Assembly: GCA_023389195.1 (NCBI GenBank)
Contig: JAEWET010000032.1
Location: forward strand, 1-64,000
Length of the DNA: 64,000 bases
Reading direction: 5' to 3'
Origin: Aliihoeflea sp023389195
GTDB taxonomy: Bacteria; Pseudomonadota; Alphaproteobacteria; Rhizobiales; Rhizobiaceae
The position numbers and the translations under genes were made by a program. Below the pieces are notes generated by a model. That model was not told the DNA's origin. It did not search any database and was given only the letters and a program-made list of their open reading frames with translations. Shown here piece after piece: positions 1 through 9,712 of the stretch (positions are counted from its first letter, which is position 1; the number at the start of each line of letters is the position of its first letter).

Positions 1-85
1 CCCTTGAGCCGTGCGGCGGCCGACCTTCAGGTCCCACCCCTCGCATGAACCCGGCAGGGCCGCCGCCGACCAGCCTCCCAAACGC

Positions 86-112
86 AAAAAAGGGAGCGAT
101 CAGATCGCTCCC
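86..112 (-). terminator. Rho-independent terminator of the CsbD-like gene
   Basis: Read on the minus strand, a 9-bp perfect stem (GGGAGCGAT / ATCGCTCCC, 3-nt loop) is followed directly by six T residues. It lies 24 bases past the stop of the CsbD-like gene, the usual place for an intrinsic terminator. The first 85 bases of the window hold no gene that I can support. Confidence 0.85.
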
Positions 113-135
113 CGAGACGCAGCAACAAGAACGCT

Positions 136-315
136 TCAGAGCGCCTTTTTGATCTTTTCCTTGGCGTCACCAAAGCCCTTCTGGACTTTGCCGGCCACCT
201 TTTCGGCCTTTCCCTTGGCCTCGGTCTTCTTCGAGCCGGTGGCCTTGCCGACGGCTTCCTTCACCGAACCCTTGGCCTGCTTTGCGACACCCTTGACCTG
301 ATCCTTGTTGACCAT
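136..315 (-). CDS. CsbD family stress-response protein
   Basis: This is a 59-residue, lysine- and alanine-rich protein that starts MVNKDQVKGVAKQAKG and carries the repeated K-G-x-A/V-K pattern of the CsbD family. Members are small, hydrophilic, often general-stress-induced proteins of unknown biochemical role. I chose the ATG at 315 because a purine-rich AAAGGAA lies just upstream and the homology begins there; an upstream in-frame ATG at 393 would add 26 unrelated residues. The gene is monocistronic, with its own terminator, downstream of groEL and on the same strand. Regulation by the general stress response sigma factor would be typical, but I cannot point to a clear promoter. Confidence 0.85.
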   Translation of the reverse strand: MVNKDQVKGVAKQAKGSVKEAVGKATGSKKTEAKGKAEKVAGKVQKGFGDAKEKIKKAL

Positions 316-391
316 CTGCCTGGTTCCTTTCGAGCAACCGCGCGCTTGCGGCGTCAGACAACGCAGGATGCGGCTTTGGTTGCCTGGGCAC

Positions 392-422
392 AAAAGAAAA
401 GGGACGGCATTGCTGCCGCCCC
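392..422 (-). terminator. Rho-independent terminator of groESL
   Basis: On the minus strand a 9-position stem (GGGGCGGCA / TGCCGTCCC, one C-A mismatch, 4-nt loop) is followed by TTTTCTTTT. It begins about 28 bases after the groEL stop codon. It would separate groESL from the CsbD-like gene downstream. Confidence 0.85.
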
Positions 423-450
423 TTCGTAATCACAGAGCTTTATGGACTTC

Positions 451-2094
<1,644 letters not shown>

Positions 2095-2156
2095 TTGTCT
2101 CTGCTCCCGGGCTTATCAGCCCATTGAATGAGTGGATGGTTGGACGGGACCGGCTA

Positions 2157-2453
2157 TCAGCCGATGATGCCCATGATGTCGGCTTCCTTCATGATCAGAA
2201 GGTCTTCGCCGTTGAGCTTGACTTCGGTGCCGGACCACTTGCCGAACAGCACGCGGTCGCCCTGCTTGACGTCCAGCGGAACGAGCTTGCCGGCTTCGTC
2301 ACGGGCGCCCGAGCCGACGGCGATGACTTCGCCTTCCTGCGGCTTCTCCTTGGCGGTGTCCGGAATGATGATGCCGCCCTTGGTCTTTTCCTCGGAATCG
2401 ACCCGGCGGACAACCACGCGGTCGTGAAGCGGGCGGAACGTCGACTGTGTCAT
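2157..2453 (-). CDS. groES: Co-chaperonin GroES (Hsp10)
   Basis: The 98-residue co-chaperonin caps the GroEL cavity. It begins MTQSTFRPLHDRVVVRR and contains the mobile-loop region KTKGGIIIPDTAKEKPQEGE at about residues 24-43, followed by the KQGDRVLFGKWSGTEVK core. The length matches the family. The ATG at 2453 has GAGGATC upstream. It is the first gene of the groES-groEL operon, and a CIRCE element and promoter lie about 65-130 bases upstream. Confidence 0.98.
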   Translation of the reverse strand: MTQSTFRPLHDRVVVRRVDSEEKTKGGIIIPDTAKEKPQEGEVIAVGSGARDEAGKLVPLDVKQGDRVLFGKWSGTEVKLNGEDLLIMKEADIMGIIG

Positions 2454-2516
2454 GTGACTTTGATCCTCGATACGGATGATGGTAGGGGTTCCCTCCGTCC
2501 GGAGAACCGGACTTCG

Positions 2517-2543
2517 TTAGCACTCCCATCAGGTGAGTGCCAA
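2517..2543. promoter_or_regulatory. CIRCE operator (HrcA binding site) of groESL
   Basis: The sequence reads TTAGCACTC, nine bases, GAGTGCCAA. It matches the CIRCE consensus TTAGCACTC-N9-GAGTGCTAA at 17 of 18 arm positions. CIRCE is bound by the repressor HrcA, which recycles through GroEL. The element lies in the groES leader, downstream of the predicted promoter, so it would block or shorten transcription of groESL under non-stress conditions. Confidence 0.97.
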
Positions 2544-2553
2544 CTGGCCGGTG

Positions 2554-2582
2554 AGATAGGCCCGCCGCAAACGGGAGTCAAG
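2554..2582 (-). promoter_or_regulatory. Heat-shock (RpoH-like) promoter of groESL
   Basis: On the minus strand CTTGAC is followed after 17 bases by CTATCT. This resembles the alphaproteobacterial RpoH consensus (CTTGAC, about 17, CYTATNT) and also overlaps a passable sigma-70 pattern. It sits just upstream of the CIRCE element, so groESL is probably under both RpoH activation and HrcA repression. The assignment rests on pattern matching only. Confidence 0.7.
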
Positions 2583-2624
2583 AAGCTGGCAACGCTAAGA
2601 CGATCCTCCTTCGGCTTTTTCGGA

Positions 2625-2984
2625 ATGTTCGGCCGTTCGTCCGACCTGCGCCAGCTCGACGCTGCGCTGCGCGGGGTCGACCTGCATCCCGCGCTCGTGC
2701 CCGAAGGGGTCAAGATGACCATCGTCAACCTGATGAAGGACCACGGCATCGACGAGATGCCGGAAGCCTATCCGGCGGTGGCCGAGATGTTCGGCTATTC
2801 GGTGATGGGCGCCAACGCCTTCGAGGCCGTGCATGGCGGCGAACGGCTGGCGGCGATCGAGGCGCGCGTGGAAAAGGCGCTGGAAGCGGGCGAGGGGATG
2901 GACGCGCAACTCATCCTGCTCGCCGTCCATGCGAAGTTGATCCAGCCCGAACTCGTCGAGCGCTACGGGATCGAGGCGACTTGA
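2625..2984 (+). CDS. Conserved hypothetical protein (119 aa)
   Basis: The protein starts MFGRSSDLRQLDAALRGVDL and is mostly helical and charged, with no signal peptide or membrane segment. I recognise it only as a small conserved protein of rhizobial genomes, without known function. The ATG at 2625 is the first in-frame ATG after a stretch in the same frame that overlaps the groES leader and is unlikely to be coding. It is transcribed divergently from groESL and followed 69 bases later by the HAD phosphatase gene, probably as one transcript. The coding bias matches its neighbours. Confidence 0.7.
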   Translation: MFGRSSDLRQLDAALRGVDLHPALVPEGVKMTIVNLMKDHGIDEMPEAYPAVAEMFGYSVMGANAFEAVHGGERLAAIEARVEKALEAGEGMDAQLILLAVHAKLIQPELVERYGIEAT

Positions 2985-3053
2985 AAGCGGGTGACTCGGG
3001 CGCGGTGTTCCGCTAGATGCGAGGCCAACTTCAATCGCGCCGACGAGCCTGAA

Positions 3054-3905
3054 ATGCCCAATCTGATCGACACCCTGGACGACCTTGCCGACGGTTATTC
3101 GGTCATTTTGAGCGATGTCTGGGGCGTGGTCCACAACGGCGTCGACCCCTTTCCCGATGCCTGCGCGGCACTGAAGCGCGCGCGCCAGAAGGGCAAGATC
3201 GTCGTCCTCATCACCAATTCGCCGCGCGTGCGCGATGACGTGGAAGACCAGCTCGCCGCGATCGGCGTGCCGCGCGACTGCTGGGACTATCTGGTCACCT
3301 CCGGCGACGTGACGCGCGATCTGATCGCCGAAGGCCCGCGCCGCATCTTCCATCTCGGCCTCGACCGCGACTTGTCGCTCTATGACGGGCTCGACGTCGA
3401 ACTCGTCGAGGAGCAGGAGGCGTCGGGCGTCGTGTGCACCGGCATGTTCGATGACGAGACCGAAACGCCCGAGGACTATGCGCAGATGCTGCGGCGCTTC
3501 CGCTCGCGCGACCTGCCCTTCATCTGCGCCAATCCCGACATCGTGGTGGAGCGCGGCGACAAGCTCGTCTGGTGCGCCGGCGCGCTCGCCCGTGACTATG
3601 CGCAGCTCGGCGGCCGCTCCTTCGTTGCCGGCAAGCCGCACCAGCCGATCTACGTCGCAGCGCTGATCCTCGCCGCGCAGGCGCTCGGCCGGCAGGTCAA
3701 GCCGCGCGACGTTCTGGCGATCGGCGACGGCGTGATGACCGACGTGAAGGGTGCGGTGTCGAACGACATCGATATCCTGTTCGTCACCGCCGGCATCCAC
3801 GCCCGCGAATACGATGCCGACGGCGCACCGGATGTGGCGCGCCTCGCGACCTTCCTCGACAGCCACGGCTATGCGCCCGTCGCTTCCATTCCACGACTTC
3901 GTTAG
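3054..3905 (+). CDS. HAD-IIA family hydrolase (TIGR01459-like)
   Basis: This is a 283-residue cytoplasmic phosphatase of the HAD class IIA (NagD-like) group. The nucleophile motif I appears as SDVWGVVHNG near residue 18, motif II as the threonine/serine in ITNSPR near residue 53, and motif III/IV as GKPHQPIY followed by AIGDGVMTDVKGA near residue 225. The substrate is unknown; relatives act on sugar phosphates or nucleotides. I chose ATG 3054 because the conserved start MPNLIDTLDDLADGYSVILSD begins there. Only 13 bases separate it from ribF, and the pair HAD-IIA - ribF is a recurrent arrangement in rhizobia. Confidence 0.88.
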   Translation: MPNLIDTLDDLADGYSVILSDVWGVVHNGVDPFPDACAALKRARQKGKIVVLITNSPRVRDDVEDQLAAIGVPRDCWDYLVTSGDVTRDLIAEGPRRIFHLGLDRDLSLYDGLDVELVEEQEASGVVCTGMFDDETETPEDYAQMLRRFRSRDLPFICANPDIVVERGDKLVWCAGALARDYAQLGGRSFVAGKPHQPIYVAALILAAQALGRQVKPRDVLAIGDGVMTDVKGAVSNDIDILFVTAGIHAREYDADGAPDVARLATFLDSHGYAPVASIPRLR

Positions 3906-3918
3906 GTGACCCTAGGCC

Positions 3919-4911
3919 ATGCCCGGCGATTTCGCCCATATCTGCGGAAGCGATGCGCTGCCTGAACGCTTGCGCGGCGCGGTCGTCGCGATCGGCAATT
4001 TCGACGGCGTCCATCGCGGCCACCGCGCCGTGCTCGACCGGGCGCTGGAGGAAGCGCGGCGGCTCGGCGCGCCGGCGCTGGTGCTGACCTTCGACCCGCA
4101 CCCGCGCACGCTCTTCCGCCCCGACACCCCGCTCTTTCGCCTGACCTCGTCGGCGATGAAGGCGCGGCTTCTCGCAGCCTGCGGCTTCGACGGCATGGTC
4201 GAGCAGCGCTTCGACAGAAATTTCGCCGAACTGTCCGCCGAGGAGTTCGTCGCGACGATCCTCGTGGAGCGGCTCGGCATCGCCCATGCGGTGACCGGCT
4301 TCGATTTCCACTTCGGCAAGGCGCGCTCCGGCGGCCCTGCCTACCTGATGGAGGCAGGCGGACGCCACGGCTTCGGCGTCACGCTGGTCGACGCCTTTCG
4401 CGACGAGGGGGCGGAGATCGTCTCGTCGAGCCGCATCCGCGAATTGCTGGCTGAGGGCGATGTGGCGGAGGCCGCCGGGCTGCTCGGCTATCGCTTCGCG
4501 GTGGAGGCCGAAATCGTCGGCGGAGAAAAGCTCGGCCGCACGCTCGGCTACCCGACCGCGAACATGGTGCTTTCGCCGGACGTGCATCTTGCCCATGGCA
4601 TCTATGCCGTGCGGATGAAGCGCGCGGATGGCAAGCTCCATGACGGCGTCGCGAGCTTCGGACGACGTCCGACCGTCACCCAGGACGGCGCGCCGCTGCT
4701 CGAGACCTTCCTGTTCGACTTTTCCGGCGAGCTCTACGGCGAGACCTGCCAGGTCGGTTTCTTCGCCCGGCTGCGCGGCGAGGAGAAGTTCGACGGGCTC
4801 GACGCGCTGACCGCGCAGATGAAGCGCGACGAGGAAGAGGCGCGCGCCGTGATGGAAAAGGCACAGCCGGTGGGCGAACTCGACGCGGCGCTTCACTTCG
4901 CCGCGCTCTAA
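3919..4911 (+). CDS. ribF: Bifunctional riboflavin kinase / FAD synthetase
   Basis: RibF phosphorylates riboflavin to FMN and adenylates FMN to FAD. The N-terminal nucleotidyltransferase part shows AIGNFDGVHRGHRAVL near residue 22 and TFDPHPRTLF near residue 55. The C-terminal flavokinase part shows LGRTLGYPTANM near residue 208 and a conserved GVASFGRRPTV segment. At 330 residues it is full length. It follows the HAD-IIA hydrolase closely. Many flavoenzymes lie in this window (gcdH, PimC/D, the monooxygenase, the DgcA-like protein), but no operonic link is implied. Confidence 0.96.
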   Translation: MPGDFAHICGSDALPERLRGAVVAIGNFDGVHRGHRAVLDRALEEARRLGAPALVLTFDPHPRTLFRPDTPLFRLTSSAMKARLLAACGFDGMVEQRFDRNFAELSAEEFVATILVERLGIAHAVTGFDFHFGKARSGGPAYLMEAGGRHGFGVTLVDAFRDEGAEIVSSSRIRELLAEGDVAEAAGLLGYRFAVEAEIVGGEKLGRTLGYPTANMVLSPDVHLAHGIYAVRMKRADGKLHDGVASFGRRPTVTQDGAPLLETFLFDFSGELYGETCQVGFFARLRGEEKFDGLDALTAQMKRDEEEARAVMEKAQPVGELDAALHFAAL

Positions 4912-4990
4912 ACATTTGTTTACTTGTGAAGGTGCCTCGTAGCGGGCATGGGCGATTGATCGCGTGACGTGCGCGGCGAGGAGATCAAGA

Positions 4991-5791
4991 ATGTCGAAAT
5001 TCGCAGTTGCCGGTCTGGCTCTTTCCGTCTCGACCATGCTGGCGACGCCGTCGCTCGCGCAATCGGGCTGGTTTTCCGGCGACTGGAGCCTGACGCTCGG
5101 CGTCGCGGCGATTTCGCTCCCGGAATATGAAGGCGACGACAAGTATCGCTTCGTCGCCCAGCCGATCGTCTCCTTCGGCCGCCAGGGCACCGAGCGGCGC
5201 TTTTCCTCGCGCAACGACAATATCTCCATCGGCCTGTTCGACAACGGCGTCGTCCGCGCCGGCCCGACCGGCAAGCTCGTCTTCGAGCGCGACGGCGGCG
5301 ATTCGGACGACCTCGTCGGCCTCGACCCGATCCGCTTCGGCGTCGAACTCGGCGGGTTCGCCGAAGTCTATCCGACCGACTGGCTGCGCGTGCGCGGCGA
5401 AGTGCGCCACGGCATCCGTTCGCATGACGGTATCGTCGCCGACCTTTCCGCCGACGCCTTCATGAACCTCTCGCCCACCGTGCAGATTTCGGCCGGCCCG
5501 CGCGTCTCGATGGCCTCGAGCGACTATTTCGACGCCTATTACGGCGTCTCGGCATCCGAATCGCTGGCCTCCGGCCTTGCGCCCTACACGCCCGAAGGCG
5601 GCTTCCGCTCGGTCGGCGTCGGCGCCGCGATCAAGTGGGACGTGACGGACAAGGTGGAGACGAGCCTCTTCGGTGAGTATTCGCGCCTCGTCGGCCCGGC
5701 GGCAGATTCGAGCCTAGTGCGTGAGCGCGGCGACGAGAACCAGTTCATGATCGGTGTCTCGGCAACGTACCGGTTCGATTTTTCGCTCTGA
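4991..5791 (+). CDS. MipA/OmpV family outer-membrane protein
   Basis: This 266-residue protein has an N-terminal signal peptide (MSKFAVAGLALSVSTMLATPSLAQ, cleavage after ALA-Q-like site near residue 23) and then alternating aromatic/hydrophobic strands. It ends in Phe-Ser-Leu (FDFSL), compatible with a beta-barrel outer-membrane protein. MipA/OmpV members scaffold murein synthesis or act as porin-like proteins; the role here is unknown. I prefer ATG 4991 over the upstream ATG at 4964 because of the GAGGAGAT Shine-Dalgarno and because the signal peptide starts there. Confidence 0.88.
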   Translation: MSKFAVAGLALSVSTMLATPSLAQSGWFSGDWSLTLGVAAISLPEYEGDDKYRFVAQPIVSFGRQGTERRFSSRNDNISIGLFDNGVVRAGPTGKLVFERDGGDSDDLVGLDPIRFGVELGGFAEVYPTDWLRVRGEVRHGIRSHDGIVADLSADAFMNLSPTVQISAGPRVSMASSDYFDAYYGVSASESLASGLAPYTPEGGFRSVGVGAAIKWDVTDKVETSLFGEYSRLVGPAADSSLVRERGDENQFMIGVSATYRFDFSL

Positions 5792-5820
5792 GATTCTCTG
5801 GAAGGGGAGTCCGGCTGGAG

Positions 5821-5968
5821 ACCCCCTCTCCGTCTCGGCTTCGCCTCGACACCTCTCCCCCGAAGGGGGCGAGGAACCCGGACTGGATAAGCATCGGCGT
5901 TTCAGCAGCGCTTCCTCGCCCCCGCGCAGCGGGGGAGAGGTGCCGAACGCAGTGAGGCGGAGAGGGGG
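5821..5968. repeat. Intergenic palindrome, type B (copy 1)
   Basis: A long imperfect inverted repeat follows the mipA stop codon. The left arm begins CCCCCTCTCCGTCTCGG and continues through CCTCTCCCCCGAAGGGGG; the right arm mirrors it with GGGGGAGAGGTGCCG and ends GGCGGAGAGGGGG. The central spacer is about 36 bases. The rest of the 5792-6217 gap holds no gene or recognisable site. Confidence 0.85.
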
Positions 5969-6217
5969 AACGCCGGTGCCCTCCCCATGCCGCCGGAAGG
6001 AAACCCCTTTATTCCCGTCCGAGCCTCCGCTAAAAGCGCCCGATGTCTGACTTGCCGACCATGATCGCGCGGACGATACGAATTATTGGCCCGGCTGTCC
6101 GGGTGGCCTGATGGCTGCCGGACGGTCCGGGTTTCTGCCGTTGCCGCGCCGCCCTTTGCGCGCGCTCCCTTTACCGACATTGATTGACGCGCGAACCTTG
6201 CTGTTCGCCACAGGGCC

Positions 6218-9208
6218 ATGACGATGACCGACGCTGCCGAGAAGATCGACTATTCGAAGACGCTTTACCTGCCGCAGACGGAGTTTCCGATGCGCGCGGG
6301 CCTGCCCGAGAAGGAGCCGCAGATCGTGGCGCGCTGGCAGGAGATGGGGCTTTACAAGAAGCTGCGGAAGGAGGCCGAGGGCCGTCCGCTCTTCGTGCTT
6401 CACGACGGCCCGCCCTATGCCAACGGCAACATCCATATCGGCCATGCGCTCAACAAGATCCTGAAGGACGTCATCACGCGCTCGTTCCAGATGCGCGGCT
6501 ACGATTCCAACTACGTGCCGGGCTGGGACTGCCACGGCCTGCCGATCGAATGGAAGATCGAGGAGCAGTATCGCGCCAAGGGGCTCGACAAGGATCAGGT
6601 GCCGGTCAACGAATTCCGCCGCGAGTGCCGCGAATTCGCGCAGAAATGGATCGACGTGCAGGCCGAAGAGTTCAAGCGCCTCGGCGTCGAGGGCGATTTC
6701 GACAATCCCTATACGACCATGAACTTCCACGCCGAGGCGCGGATCGCCGGCGAACTGCTGAAGTTCGCAAGCTCGGGCCAGCTTTATCGCGGATCGAAGC
6801 CGGTGATGTGGAGCGTGGTCGAGCGCACCGCGTTGGCCGAGGCCGAGGTCGAGTATCAGGATTATGAGAGCGATACTGTCTGGGTGAAGTTTCCGGTGGT
6901 TCCGCTAAATTCTTCCAGCATGCCGAAAGACACGGAGCAACAAATAGTTGCTGCCGTTGATATTGCGATGGGGCTCCGCGACGACTTTGAGAATACATTC
7001 GTAGTTATCTGGACCACAACGCCGTGGACAATCCCAGGCAATCGCGCGGTCGCTTATTCGCCGCGGGTAGAGTATGGCCTCTACGAAGTGACCTCGGCAG
7101 AGAACGAGTTCGGCCCGCAGCCGGGTGAAAAGCTGATTTTCGCTAAGAAGTTGGCAGACGAGTCATTCGCAAAGGCGAAGCTCGGTTTCGAGAAACTGAG
7201 CGATGTTCCTGCCGACATGCTTGAGACCTTTGAATTGAGCCATCCGCTCAAAGGCCTCGGCGGCGGTTATGACTTCGTCGTGCCGATGCTCGCCGGCGAC
7301 CATGTCACCGACGACGCCGGCACCGGCTTCGTCCACACCGCGCCGGGCCATGGCCGCGAGGATTTTGACGCCTGGATGGACGGCGCGCGCGATCTGGAAG
7401 CGCGCGGCATCCCGACGAAGATCCCCTTCACCGTCGACGACGCCGGCTTCTTCACCAAGGACGCGCCGGGCTTCGGGCCGGATCGCGAGGGCGGCGCGGC
7501 GCGCGTCATCGACGACAACGGCAAGAAGGGCGACGCCAACAAGGCCGTCATCGAGGCGCTGATCACTGCCAACATGCTGTTCGCGCGCGGCCGGCTGAAG
7601 CACTCCTATCCGCATTCCTGGCGCTCCAAGAAGCCGGTGATCTTCCGCAACACACCGCAATGGTTCGTCCACATGGACAAGGAGCTGGGTGATGGCACGA
7701 CCTTGCGCTCCCGGGCGCTGAAGGCGATCGACGACACGCGCTTCGTGCCCGCCGCAGGCCAGACACGGCTGCGGGCGATGATCGAGGACCGGCCCGACTG
7801 GGTGCTGTCGCGCCAGCGCGCCTGGGGCGTGCCGATCTGCGTCTTCGCCGACGAGAATGGCGAGGTGCTGATCGACGAGGAGGTCAACCAGCGCATCCTC
7901 GACGCGTTCGAGGCCGAAGGCGCGGATGCCTGGTTTGCGGCCGGAGCGCGCGAGCGCTTCCTCGGCTCGCACGCCAACGAGAACTGGTCGATGGTCACCG
8001 ACATTCTCGACGTCTGGTTCGATTCGGGCTCGACCCATACCTTCACGCTGGAGGACCGCCCGGACCTGAAATGGCCGGCCGACGTCTATCTGGAAGGCTC
8101 CGACCAGCATCGCGGCTGGTTCCATTCCTCGCTTCTGGAAAGCTGCGGAACACGCGGCCGCGCGCCCTACGACACCGTCGTCACCCATGGATTCACCATG
8201 GACGAAGACGGCCGCAAGATGTCGAAATCATTGGGCAATACGGTCACGCCGCAGGACGTGATGTCAAAGTCCGGCGCAGACATCCTGCGCCTGTGGGTCA
8301 TGACGACCGACTATTGGGAGGACCAGCGGCTCGGCAAGAACGTGCTGCAGACCAATATCGACGCCTATCGCAAGCTCCGGAATACGATCCGCTGGATGCT
8401 CGGCACGCTCGCCCATGACGAGGGCGAGGAGGTCGCGTTCGCCGACATGCCCGAACTCGAATGGCTGATGCTGCACCGGATCGCCGAACTCGACGAGGTC
8501 GTGCGCAAGGGCTACGACGCGTTCGACTTCAAGCGCGTCACCCGCACGCTGATCGACTTCATGGTCGTCGAGCTTTCGGCCTTCTATTTCGACATCCGCA
8601 AGGACACGCTCTATTGCGACGCGCCCTCGAGCACGCGGCGCAAGGCGGCGATCGTGGTGGTGCGCAAGCTGTTCGATAATCTGGTCAAGTGGCTCGCGCC
8701 GATGCTGCCGTTTACCTGCGAGGAAGCCTGGCTGGAGCGATATCCGGATGCGGTGTCGGTGCATCTTACGCAGTTCGACGCGGTGCCCGCCGAGTGGCGC
8801 GATGCGGCGCTGGCGGAAAAGTGGCGCAAGGTGCGCCAGGTCCGCCGCGTCGTCACTGGCGCGCTGGAAATCGAGCGCAAGAACAAGACCATCGGCTCCT
8901 CGCTCGAGGCGGCACCGGTCGTCTACGTCGCTGATGCGGATTTGCTCGCGGCGATCGCCGACCGCGACATGGCCGAAATCTCGATCACCAGCGGCATCGA
9001 GATCGTCGAGGGCGCGGCGCCGGAAGACGCGTTCGTACTGGACGATGTCAAGGGCGTCGGCGTCGTGTTCAAGCGTGCGTCGGGCGAGAAATGCGCGCGC
9101 TCCTGGCGCTTCACCGACGATGTCGGGCAGGACGCCGACTTCCCCGACGTATCCGCACGCGATGCGGCTGCGCTGCAGGAATTGCGCAGGCTCGGCCGTC
9201 TGGGTTGA
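6218..9208 (+). CDS. ileS: Isoleucyl-tRNA synthetase, with an internal atypical segment
   Basis: This class I synthetase charges tRNA-Ile. The HIGH signature appears as NIHIGHAL near residue 71 and the KMSKS loop as GRKMSKSLGN near residue 667. The CP1 editing domain lies between, and the C-terminal anticodon-binding region ends with GEKCARSWRF; the four-cysteine zinc site of the E. coli type is largely missing. At 996 residues it seems longer than I would expect for an alphaproteobacterial IleRS. The excess lies around residues 226-346 (bases about 6895-7255), where codon use is unlike the flanks: CTA, ATA, GTA and TCA codons and clearly lower G+C. This suggests a recombined allele. ATG 6218 or 6224 may be the start. 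The stop codon overlaps the -35 box of the small RNA gene downstream. Confidence 0.97.
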   Translation: MTMTDAAEKIDYSKTLYLPQTEFPMRAGLPEKEPQIVARWQEMGLYKKLRKEAEGRPLFVLHDGPPYANGNIHIGHALNKILKDVITRSFQMRGYDSNYVPGWDCHGLPIEWKIEEQYRAKGLDKDQVPVNEFRRECREFAQKWIDVQAEEFKRLGVEGDFDNPYTTMNFHAEARIAGELLKFASSGQLYRGSKPVMWSVVERTALAEAEVEYQDYESDTVWVKFPVVPLNSSSMPKDTEQQIVAAVDIAMGLRDDFENTFVVIWTTTPWTIPGNRAVAYSPRVEYGLYEVTSAENEFGPQPGEKLIFAKKLADESFAKAKLGFEKLSDVPADMLETFELSHPLKGLGGGYDFVVPMLAGDHVTDDAGTGFVHTAPGHGREDFDAWMDGARDLEARGIPTKIPFTVDDAGFFTKDAPGFGPDREGGAARVIDDNGKKGDANKAVIEALITANMLFARGRLKHSYPHSWRSKKPVIFRNTPQWFVHMDKELGDGTTLRSRALKAIDDTRFVPAAGQTRLRAMIEDRPDWVLSRQRAWGVPICVFADENGEVLIDEEVNQRILDAFEAEGADAWFAAGARERFLGSHANENWSMVTDILDVWFDSGSTHTFTLEDRPDLKWPADVYLEGSDQHRGWFHSSLLESCGTRGRAPYDTVVTHGFTMDEDGRKMSKSLGNTVTPQDVMSKSGADILRLWVMTTDYWEDQRLGKNVLQTNIDAYRKLRNTIRWMLGTLAHDEGEEVAFADMPELEWLMLHRIAELDEVVRKGYDAFDFKRVTRTLIDFMVVELSAFYFDIRKDTLYCDAPSSTRRKAAIVVVRKLFDNLVKWLAPMLPFTCEEAWLERYPDAVSVHLTQFDAVPAEWRDAALAEKWRKVRQVRRVVTGALEIERKNKTIGSSLEAAPVVYVADADLLAAIADRDMAEISITSGIEIVEGAAPEDAFVLDDVKGVGVVFKRASGEKCARSWRFTDDVGQDADFPDVSARDAAALQELRRLGRLG

Positions 9209-9233
9209 TGGCTGGGCGCTGCGGCGCTATATT
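9205..9233 (+). promoter_or_regulatory. Promoter of small RNA copy 1
   Basis: TTGATG and TATATT are separated by exactly 17 bases, a near-ideal sigma-70 arrangement. The -35 hexamer overlaps the ileS stop codon. The same promoter, with one spacer change, recurs 323 bases downstream. Confidence 0.8.
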
Positions 9234-9240
9234 CGGTTCT

Positions 9241-9330
9241 GGAGTGGAGACCCGGCGGTAACCGGGCCTCCTTTTCTTGGATTATACGAATAGAACCCGG
9301 ACGCGCACTAGCCAGCTTGTCCGGGTTTTT
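9241..9330 (+). ncRNA. Small RNA copy 1 (suhB/MmgR, alpha-r8-like)
   Basis: This gene has a sigma-70 promoter, a predicted start near 9240 and an RNA of about 90 nt. The 5' hairpin is GGAGACCCGG-CGGTAA-CCGGGCCTCC (9246-9271), then an unpaired CTTTTCTTGG stretch, then an intrinsic terminator: CCCGGAC (9296-9302) pairing with GTCCGGG (9319-9325) before TTTTT. The architecture and the 5' hairpin resemble, from memory, the alphaproteobacterial suhB RNA family (MmgR in Sinorhizobium, which limits polyhydroxybutyrate storage). The family name is not verified; a small RNA gene of some kind is well supported by promoter, terminator and duplication. Confidence 0.8.
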
Positions 9331-9382
9331 CGTATTTCCAAGGTCACGACGATGGGTATCACCGCAAACCTCCAGTTTGGAG

Positions 9383-9464
9383 GCAAAGCCGTTGCCACGG
9401 CCGGGTCGGCTCATCCTCCCGGTCGCGCCGGCTGGCTCGACGCTGCTGCTTCTGCGCCCAACGA
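9383..9464. repeat. Conserved 82-bp block downstream of small RNA copy 1
   Basis: This block starts GCAAAGCCGTTGCCACGGCC and ends GCCCAACGA. It recurs at 9713-9794 with only a few substitutions. It is rich in short inverted repeats (for example GGCCGG / CCGGC) and lies outside the predicted RNA, past its terminator. I see no plausible protein in it. It may be the flank of the duplicated unit or a second structured element. Confidence 0.85.
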
Positions 9465-9527
9465 GTTGATTTTAGACGTAGATTTTCGAACCGCAAGGAC
9501 GGGAATTACGCTTGCTCGCCGGCTGGC

Positions 9528-9556
9528 TTGATGGCTGGGCGCTGTGGCGCTATATT
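9528..9556 (+). promoter_or_regulatory. Promoter of small RNA copy 2
   Basis: CTTGATG is followed by a 17-base spacer and TATATT. From the -35 box to the end of the first hairpin it is almost identical to copy 1, while the DNA just upstream differs. This indicates selection for the promoter itself. Confidence 0.8.
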
Positions 9557-9563
9557 CGGTTCT

Positions 9564-9653
9564 GGAGTGGAGACCCGGCGGTAACCGGGCCTCCGTTTCG
9601 CCTTAGATAATGAGATTGACCCGGAGGTGCAGTGACCAGCCCCTCCGGGTTTT
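9564..9653 (+). ncRNA. Small RNA copy 2 (suhB/MmgR, alpha-r8-like)
   Basis: The second tandem copy is also about 90 nt. The 5' hairpin (9569-9594) is identical to copy 1. The linker has diverged (CGTTTCGCCTTAG), and the terminator has a different stem: ACCCGGAGG (9619-9627) with CCTCCGGGT (9642-9650), then TTT. The terminator stem of copy 1 uses GGAC/GTCC and copy 2 uses GGAGG/CCTCC, so the sequence changed while pairing was kept. Two slightly different RNAs could share targets through the common 5' part. Confidence 0.8.
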
Positions 9654-9712
9654 ATTCATTCTAAAGCTGACACTCAGCGGCAAGAACCACATCGCGTCAC
9701 TCCTTGTTGAAA

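Noticed and set aside
1..85. A gene in the first 85 bases
   Set aside because: No frame with credible start or homology is visible; the piece is too short to judge.
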